Below, piece by piece: positions 29,970 through 34,846 of a DNA stretch of 34,846 nt (position 1 is the stretch's first letter; every line of letters begins with the position of its first letter). The DNA is taken from contig CAZFZT010000034.1 of assembly GCA_964523675.1 (NCBI GenBank), positions 1 to 34,846 on the forward strand, given 5' to 3'. A program made the position numbers and the translations under genes. The notes beneath the pieces were generated by a model. That model was not told the origin of the DNA, made no database searches, and worked only from the letters and a program-made list of their open reading frames with translations. Source of the stretch: CAZFZT01 sp964523675 (GTDB taxonomy: Bacteria; Planctomycetota; Phycisphaerae; Phycisphaerales; SM1A02).

Positions 29970-32057
29970 TCAGTCTGGCGATACCCGCACCCCCGCCTGT
30001 ACGAGCAGTTCGCCCAGGTGGTGCTCCCCGTCCGGCAGGTCCGTGTCCTGAAGATACACGACGCCTTTACCGCTGATGCGCGATTCGACTTCGCTCTTCG
30101 TCATGCGGCCGGCAATCGCGACCTTCGCGTCCCGCAGCGCAATGTCGCCTGTCACGCTTCCCAGCACATACACCATGGCGCGGCTGTTGAGATCGAGAGA
30201 ACCGCTCACATCTCCCTCCACGACCATCGCGAAGTAACTGCTCGATGAAAGTTCACCGCTGAGGTTTCCCGCGATCAATGCCGTGGCATAACTGCGCACA
30301 TCAACTGATCCTGCCATGTCGCCTTGGCAGAAGAACGTTGCGTAACTGTTGAGGCGCAGCCGGGCATCTTCACCTACGCCGTCCATGCACAGCAGCGTCG
30401 CATAATTGTCGATCGCCGCCCGTACCAAGACCGGCGAAGTGAACGCGAGCCGCCCGCTTGAATTGGCGACGACTCCGGTTTCCACATCCCCGGGCACCAG
30501 CGTGAACGACGCGGGGTCACTTGCCACGTGGCCCAGCACCTGCGGCCACTGACCTTCACCAACCATCTCGATCGCCGACGCATCCGGCTTCCGATAGGGA
30601 GCTGTCGGCAAAACCGAGTCGAAGCCAAGGTCAAATGTCAGCACCGCCCGCCGCGCATCCTCGAGCAGCCGCGCCGCCTTGGCGCGCGGTTCATCCGAAT
30701 CAACTTCAGCGGCCGCGGCGGTGCGCCACGCTTTGGGCAGCGCAACCTCGCGTGTGCTCGGGAACATCACATCCGTATGGAAGACCGCATCAAAGTGATG
30801 GCTCCAGTTCACGCGCGGCGTCATCGACGTGTAGCCGAGCGGCCTCGCCACGATCGGCTTTGCAAAGGGATGATCCGCTTCAAGAGTTCGCAAATCGATG
30901 AACACAAACGGCTCACCTCGTTCGTGCAGTAGTCCCTCAAGACTGCCCTCCGGCGCAGCCGGCAGCGGATGTGCGCCGTGGAACGGATTGCCTGCTTCAC
31001 CTTCATACGCGGTGAACATGACGGCGTACCAGTCGTCGGCCAGCAGTTCACGCGCAACGTGCCCCATCGGCACGGTGCTTTCATAGGAGAGCCCCGGCCG
31101 GGCTATCGCAAGGTCATTGGCGTTGCGCAGCAGGTGAAAACTCGCTGCCCAGACGATGATCTTGCGATCCGGATAACGCTCCTGCGCAAGCCATGCGATG
31201 TTCCGTCCCATCTGCTGATCGCGAATGTTCGTATCAGCAGCAGTGTTCGTCTTCGTTTGACGACGTGAGCGGTCGAACTCAATCAGATTCTCCAGCACCC
31301 GCCGGGCGAAGGCGATCTCGCGCCGGCTGTGACTTCTCTTCATTGCATCAATATGTGTGTCGAAACTCTTGAGAAGCGCTTCGACCTGTGCCCGCGCCGC
31401 ATCGAGGCGCTCCTCGAGTTCATCGCCGCCTTCCTGCATTGAGCCGACGACAAGCAACTGAATCGCCGCCATCGCATCCGGATGTGCCTCAGCCAGGATC
31501 GCGGGATCGGCGCGGTCGAAGAACTCACGTCCATATCCAGGCATGCGTTCCATGCCGGCCATATTCGAGAACTGGCAATCAAAGCCGGCCAGTTCCATCG
31601 GCCGCTCCGAGCCCTGTGTCGAGGCAACGTACTCCAGCACGTCGCGCACCTGCGCGCTTTCGCCGAAGATTGGGAACAACCCCAGACGCCACGCCTCATC
31701 GACCGCCTTTCCCCCGGCAAGTGCTTCGTGCATCAGCCGGCAGTCGAACATGCCGCTCTCCCACGCCAGCACATCAAACCCCATTTCCTGGTGAAGGAAC
31801 CGCACCAGCCGGTGCTTTGCGGCAAAGCACGCGCCGTCACCATGACTTTGTTCGCCCAGCGCAATGACCCGGGCATCGCCGATCAGTTCGCGCAGTGGCA
31901 TCAGATCGCTGAAATCCTCATCATCCGGATCAATCGTGCGAACGGTGACGAGGGAGTCTTCTCCAGCGGAAGACGCCTCGGGCGATTCGTAGGCGGCTAC
32001 AGCGGCTGAACAGGTCAGTACGCCGGTGGCAAGTGAGCTCGAAAGTATCAACGGCAT
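29970..32057 (-). CDS. Erythromycin-esterase-like protein with beta-solenoid tail
   Basis: A 695-residue exported protein. Residues 1-22 form a signal peptide (ends AVAA). Residues 50-430 match the erythromycin-esterase superfamily: ALGEQSHGDG (Glu69, His72), LAWESGMFD (Glu100), and a later His in IVWAASFHLLRN. These residues line the active site in EreB-type enzymes. Macrolide resistance should not be assumed, since most family members have unknown substrates. Residues 540-640 hold about five repeats of 18-19 residues with an S-Y-A-T...G-D-x-x-G pattern, like the beta-solenoid of bactofilins. GGAGG lies 7 nt before ATG 32057. A TTGCAA/AATAAT promoter candidate precedes it. Confidence 0.85.
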   Translation of the reverse strand: MPLILSSSLATGVLTCSAAVAAYESPEASSAGEDSLVTVRTIDPDDEDFSDLMPLRELIGDARVIALGEQSHGDGACFAAKHRLVRFLHQEMGFDVLAWESGMFDCRLMHEALAGGKAVDEAWRLGLFPIFGESAQVRDVLEYVASTQGSERPMELAGFDCQFSNMAGMERMPGYGREFFDRADPAILAEAHPDAMAAIQLLVVGSMQEGGDELEERLDAARAQVEALLKSFDTHIDAMKRSHSRREIAFARRVLENLIEFDRSRRQTKTNTAADTNIRDQQMGRNIAWLAQERYPDRKIIVWAASFHLLRNANDLAIARPGLSYESTVPMGHVARELLADDWYAVMFTAYEGEAGNPFHGAHPLPAAPEGSLEGLLHERGEPFVFIDLRTLEADHPFAKPIVARPLGYTSMTPRVNWSHHFDAVFHTDVMFPSTREVALPKAWRTAAAAEVDSDEPRAKAARLLEDARRAVLTFDLGFDSVLPTAPYRKPDASAIEMVGEGQWPQVLGHVASDPASFTLVPGDVETGVVANSSGRLAFTSPVLVRAAIDNYATLLCMDGVGEDARLRLNSYATFFCQGDMAGSVDVRSYATALIAGNLSGELSSSSYFAMVVEGDVSGSLDLNSRAMVYVLGSVTGDIALRDAKVAIAGRMTKSEVESRISGKGVVYLQDTDLPDGEHHLGELLVQAGVRVSPD

Positions 32058-32110
32058 GGCGGCCTCCAGAGACGTGCGTTGTCGTACATGAGCGCTTCTC
32101 CCGCAGCATC

Positions 32111-32140
32111 ATTATTGGGATTGATCTGTCGCAATTGCAA
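32111..32140 (-). promoter_or_regulatory. Candidate promoter for the esterase-like gene
   Basis: On the minus strand TTGCAA (32140-32135) and AATAAT (32116-32111) are 18 bp apart. AATAAT matches five of six -10 positions. Transcription would start near 32104, about 47 nt before ATG 32057. Confidence 0.5.
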
Positions 32141-32159
32141 CGACGTCTTTCCGGCCGCA

Positions 32160-32188
32160 TTGCCCGCAGCCCGCTGGGCCAGTATGAT
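32160..32188 (+). promoter_or_regulatory. Candidate promoter for citrate synthase
   Basis: TTGCCC (32160-32165) and TATGAT (32183-32188) are spaced by 17 bp, a good sigma-70-type arrangement. The start would be near 32195, leaving a leader of about 165 nt before ATG 32362. Confidence 0.55.
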
Positions 32189-32361
32189 GCGGGGCCTGGC
32201 TGAGGGCCGTCCGAGCACGCGCTTGGCTGCGAACCGGCCGCACCGGGACGGGATCACGCTTCCGGTTTGCCGTCTCGCCTCCTTCAGCCGCGCTGCCCGA
32301 CATTCCTGCCGACGCCCGTTCTCTCGACGCTCCACAGCCGCCACCCGAAATCGAACCCGCC

Positions 32362-33510
32362 ATGACGACCGCACAAGCCAATCTCAACTTTGACAAGGGG
32401 CTCGCCAACACGATTGCCGCCGAATCCGAGATGTCATTCATCGACGGTCAGCGCGGCGTGCTGGAGTACGTCGGCATCGACATCGATGCGCTGGCGCGGC
32501 ATTCCACATTCGAAGAAACGGTGTACCTGCTGTGGAACCGCCGCCTCCCCACCCGCGCTGAACTCGACGCCTTCACTGCGCAGCTTCGCAAAGAGTATGA
32601 CCTGCCGCCACAACTTTGGGAGATGGTGCGCAACCTTCCCAAAGATGCCAAACCCATGCACGCGCTGCGCACGCTCGTCTCCGCGCTCTCCCTTGTTGAT
32701 CCGGAAGCCGATGACGACTCTGAGGAAGCCAACGAGCGCAAGTCGGTGCGTCTGCTCGCCAAGACGCCCGCGCTTATCGCCGCCTTCGATCGGCATCGCA
32801 AGGGCAAGGAGTTCGTCAGGCCCGATGCGAATCTTTCCATCGCAGCGAACTTCCTCAACATGCTCAACGGCCAGGCGCCCACCGACGCCATGACCCGCGC
32901 GCTTGACATCTGCCTCATTCTTCACGCCGACCACGGCCTCAATGCATCGACGTTCGCAGGCCGCGTCACCATCTCCACGCTCTCCGACATGTACTCGGCC
33001 ATCACCACCGCCATCGGCACCCTCAAGGGGCCGCTGCACGGCGGTGCGAACGAAGCCGTCATGTACATGCTTGATGAAATCGGCGACCTCGCGAAGGTTG
33101 ACGAATACATCAAGGGCAAACTCGAGCGCAAGGAAAAGATCATGGGCTTTGGGCACCGCGTGTACAAGGCCTATGACCCGCGCGCAACCTACCTCAAAAC
33201 CTTCGCCAAGCAGATCGCCGAGGACACCGGCAACCTCAAGCTTTACGAAATGAGCAGCCGCATTGAGGAAATCATGAACGAAGCCGTCGCCGCGCGCGGC
33301 ATTCATCCCAACGTCGACTTCTATTCCGCGACGACGTACTACTCCATCGGCCTCGACATCGACCTCTTCACGCCGATGTTCGCCATGAGCCGCATCGCCG
33401 GCTGGGCAGGACACTGCATCGAACAGCTCTCCGACAATCGCCTGATTCGTCCCCGCGCCGCCTACATCGGCCCGCATGAGCAGCCCTACGTGCCGATCGA
33501 CCAGCGCTGA
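32362..33510 (+). CDS. gltA: Citrate synthase
   Basis: A 382-residue enzyme joining oxaloacetate and acetyl-CoA at the entry of the TCA cycle. Catalytic residues are visible: His226 in GPLHGGANE, His265 in GFGHRVYK and Asp319 in PNVDFYS. LILHADHGLNAST is the third conserved block. The length fits the shorter, dimeric type found in Gram-positive bacteria and many others; 2-methylcitrate synthases are close relatives and cannot be fully excluded. No clear Shine-Dalgarno precedes ATG 32362, but conservation from FIDGQRGVLEYVGID onward supports it. The gene stands alone, with its own promoter candidate and a GC hairpin after the stop. Confidence 0.93.
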   Translation: MTTAQANLNFDKGLANTIAAESEMSFIDGQRGVLEYVGIDIDALARHSTFEETVYLLWNRRLPTRAELDAFTAQLRKEYDLPPQLWEMVRNLPKDAKPMHALRTLVSALSLVDPEADDDSEEANERKSVRLLAKTPALIAAFDRHRKGKEFVRPDANLSIAANFLNMLNGQAPTDAMTRALDICLILHADHGLNASTFAGRVTISTLSDMYSAITTAIGTLKGPLHGGANEAVMYMLDEIGDLAKVDEYIKGKLERKEKIMGFGHRVYKAYDPRATYLKTFAKQIAEDTGNLKLYEMSSRIEEIMNEAVAARGIHPNVDFYSATTYYSIGLDIDLFTPMFAMSRIAGWAGHCIEQLSDNRLIRPRAAYIGPHEQPYVPIDQR

Positions 33511-33525
33511 ACGACCACATCTATA

Positions 33526-33545
33526 GCCCCGGCCTTGGCCCGGGG
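33526..33545. repeat. GC-rich hairpin after citrate synthase, related to 29580 motif
   Basis: GCCCCGGCCTTGGCCCGGGG begins 15 nt after the citrate synthase stop. CCCCGG pairs with CCGGGG. It shares the GCCCCGGC-TTGG core with the palindrome after the amino-acid dehydrogenase, in opposite orientation. No T-run follows, so it is not a classic terminator. Confidence 0.4.
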
Positions 33546-33558
33546 GTACGCGCTCCTG

Positions 33559-34722
33559 TCAAGGCGGCGGCCTGGTCCTCAAACGGCGCGACGTGCCGTC
33601 GTTTGCTGAACTCGCCGCATGCGCCGGCAAGCGCCCGCCGCACTCCGTGCAGACGTGACTGCGCCCGATGGGGTAACCGCACGCCGGGCAGCAGTTGCGG
33701 CGAAGGCGCAGGTGCCTGCGGATGCGCGGCGGCACATGCCACAACACCAGCAGCAGCGCAGCGCATAAAGACCAGTTGCCAAGCATCCCCAGCCAGGCGA
33801 CATCGAACCGAAAAAGAGCAGCAGCGCTGACCGCAGGCGGACCCGGCATTTCTGCTGATGTCGCCGTCATTGCGGTCAGCGGCCAACCGATGTCGTGTCG
33901 AAATCGCCGCAGCGCGACCGTTTCATAGTACGGAATTCCTTCGTCGTTGACGCTGGTCCGGCCGAAGTGATATCGCACGATGCGCGAGCCGAACGACGTT
34001 GCCAGCGATCCTTCGAATGCATTCCATGTCGCCTCATCAGCCGGCCGCTCGATCTCGCCGACGCGCTGCGCGAACTCCGCATCATCTCTCGCGAAATAGC
34101 TGAGCGTGCTCACATCGCGGAACAAGTACGCCGCCCACGCCATCGCCACCGCCACCCATAGCCCGGCTGCGATGCAAACAAGAACCGCAGGCGCAGCCGA
34201 ACGCCGCCGAATCGGGCCGATCCACACAAGCAAGACCAGCCATGGCGCAGCAAAGAACATCGTATTGAACGCAAATCCGCTCGGCAGAATCTGCCAGCCG
34301 TCCTCGCCGACGAACGGCCCTTGCTTCTGGGAATACGAGGGAAGAAACCGTCTGCCAACATCCGGCGCCTCCGTCTTGAGAGCCGCCACCGGCCATCCGA
34401 GCTCCGTCACCAGACGTCGCCGCAAGCGCGGCGGGTGAAGCATCGTCTCAAACTCCTCCGCCGCGACATAACTCAGATCAATCACATGTACGCCCACGCT
34501 CGTCCCCGTCAGAATCGCCATGCGCTCCGAGTCGGGGCGATCCCGAAAGAATTCCTCATACCCGAGCGCGAACTTGCGCGTGTGTTCATTGCGAAAGATC
34601 CACGAATCCGGCGGCGGCGCATAGCGCGCGATCCCCTGCGCCACGCCGAACGCAGTAACCGCGCCAGCAACGACTGCGCCGCACACCACCGCCAACGCAA
34701 TCAAGCCACGGCCAAGGACCAT
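33559..34722 (-). CDS. Membrane protein with C-terminal zinc ribbon
   Basis: A 387-residue integral membrane protein of no family I can name. Hydrophobic helices lie at about 5-30, 155-170, 180-205 and 310-330. Between them are soluble segments of mixed composition. After the last helix comes a zinc ribbon, C-P-A-C-G-Y-P-I...C-T-E-C-G-G (about 345-365), a module found at the ends of many planctomycete membrane proteins. The tail is basic and Ser/Arg-rich. TAGGAT ends 6 nt before ATG 34722, with only a partial ribosome-binding site (AAGG) between. It converges on citrate synthase with 48 nt between stops. Function unknown. Confidence 0.78.
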   Translation of the reverse strand: MVLGRGLIALAVVCGAVVAGAVTAFGVAQGIARYAPPPDSWIFRNEHTRKFALGYEEFFRDRPDSERMAILTGTSVGVHVIDLSYVAAEEFETMLHPPRLRRRLVTELGWPVAALKTEAPDVGRRFLPSYSQKQGPFVGEDGWQILPSGFAFNTMFFAAPWLVLLVWIGPIRRRSAAPAVLVCIAAGLWVAVAMAWAAYLFRDVSTLSYFARDDAEFAQRVGEIERPADEATWNAFEGSLATSFGSRIVRYHFGRTSVNDEGIPYYETVALRRFRHDIGWPLTAMTATSAEMPGPPAVSAAALFRFDVAWLGMLGNWSLCAALLLVLWHVPPRIRRHLRLRRNCCPACGYPIGRSHVCTECGGRLPAHAASSANDGTSRRLRTRPPP

Positions 34723-34728
34723 GCCTTT

Positions 34729-34734
34729 ATCCTA
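34729..34734 (-). promoter_or_regulatory. TAGGAT hexamer 6 nt before ATG (leaderless candidate)
   Basis: On the minus strand TAGGAT ends 6 nt before ATG 34722. AAGG falls within the 6 nt but is too close to act as a normal Shine-Dalgarno. Confidence 0.42.
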
Positions 34735-34790
34735 CGCGATACGAATGATCGCGCCGATGCGCGGTTTCTTCGAAGATACTGTCCTACGCC

Positions 34791-34846
34791 ATGGGTCGAT
34801 CGTGTCTCCCCCATTGGCTTCGCTCGCATCTGCTCGTTGCTCCACG
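34791..34846 (+). CDS. Possible start of a gene running off the right edge
   Basis: ATG 34791 opens a frame that stays open to the edge (18 codons; begins MGRSCLPHWLRSHLLVAP). TACTGT (34777-34782) lies 8 nt upstream, as at other starts here. The piece is too short to recognise and could be chance. Confidence 0.3.
   Translation, partial: MGRSCLPHWLRSHLLVAP

Larger units (their letters stand above)
32058..32361. other. Divergent intergenic region esterase-like gene / citrate synthase
   Basis: 304 nt without a credible gene. It contains one promoter candidate in each direction, listed separately. The 5' leader of citrate synthase would be about 165 nt long; I see no known riboswitch or strong terminator in it. 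Confidence 0.5.

Noticed and set aside
29970..32057. Macrolide resistance gene
   Set aside because: Only the superfamily motifs are present; the protein is exported and has an extra domain, so calling it an antibiotic-resistance enzyme is not supported.
32434..33477. Minus-strand ORF of 347 codons
   Set aside because: Antisense to citrate synthase; composition typical of a shadow frame.

Overview
The window looks like a chromosomal piece of a planctomycete, most likely of the Phycisphaerae. The DNA is GC-rich. Four secreted proteins end in paired dockerin-like loops that stop exactly at Trp-Gly. An ECF sigma factor is coupled to a Ser/Thr kinase carrying a zinc finger and TPRs. There is a membrane protein with a C-terminal zinc ribbon and an ankyrin lipoprotein with a DUF1573 domain. 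These are typical planctomycete traits, but the taxonomy is inference from gene families only; there is no rRNA or tRNA gene in the window.

Layout, left to right. 1-1588 (-): 5' part of a secreted coiled-coil/secretin-N-like protein running off the left edge. 1796-3007 (-): carA behind a long leader that holds an orphan intrinsic terminator. 3399-5505 (+): thioredoxin-like protein followed by a Ycf46-like AAA ATPase. 5712-6539 (+): ankyrin protein with a TTG start. 6581-9000 (+): aldo/keto reductase, interrupted by a 10-N assembly gap, and an aldehyde dehydrogenase. 9161-11032 (-): ankyrin/DUF1573 lipoprotein with a clear terminator. 11274-14797 (+): MEMO-family protein, D-aminoacyl-tRNA deacylase and a UbiB-type kinase. 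14870-17521 (-): large secreted dockerin-tailed protein. 17678-20876 (+): ECF sigma factor and Ser/Thr kinase. 20895-21091: 7-nt and 8-nt tandem arrays filling the gap between convergent genes. 21109-25621 (-): three more dockerin-tailed secreted proteins. 26011-27948 (+): acyl-CoA dehydrogenase. 27961-28462: a four-helix-bundle (S23-type) gene bracketed by inverted heptamer arrays. 28470-29564 (+): Leu/Val/Phe/Glu-type dehydrogenase. 29730-29969 (+): XapX-like small membrane protein. 29970-32057 (-): erythromycin-esterase-like protein with a beta-solenoid tail. 32362-33510 (+): citrate synthase. 33559-34722 (-): membrane protein with zinc ribbon. The start of a further + gene may lie at the right edge.

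Functionally this is mostly housekeeping: pyrimidine/arginine precursor synthesis, TCA cycle, fatty-acid and amino-acid oxidation, aldehyde detoxification and tRNA proofreading. It is mixed with cell-surface proteins and one sigma/kinase signalling pair that may regulate them.

The most unusual element is the roughly 510-bp S23 cassette. Its complementary ends resemble the intervening sequences found in bacterial 23S rRNA, but it sits between two protein genes. Other notable signals are a set of nine starts with a TANNNT hexamer 6-8 nt upstream and mostly no Shine-Dalgarno (probable leaderless mRNAs), and two intrinsic terminators in 5' regions that have no upstream gene on their strand.
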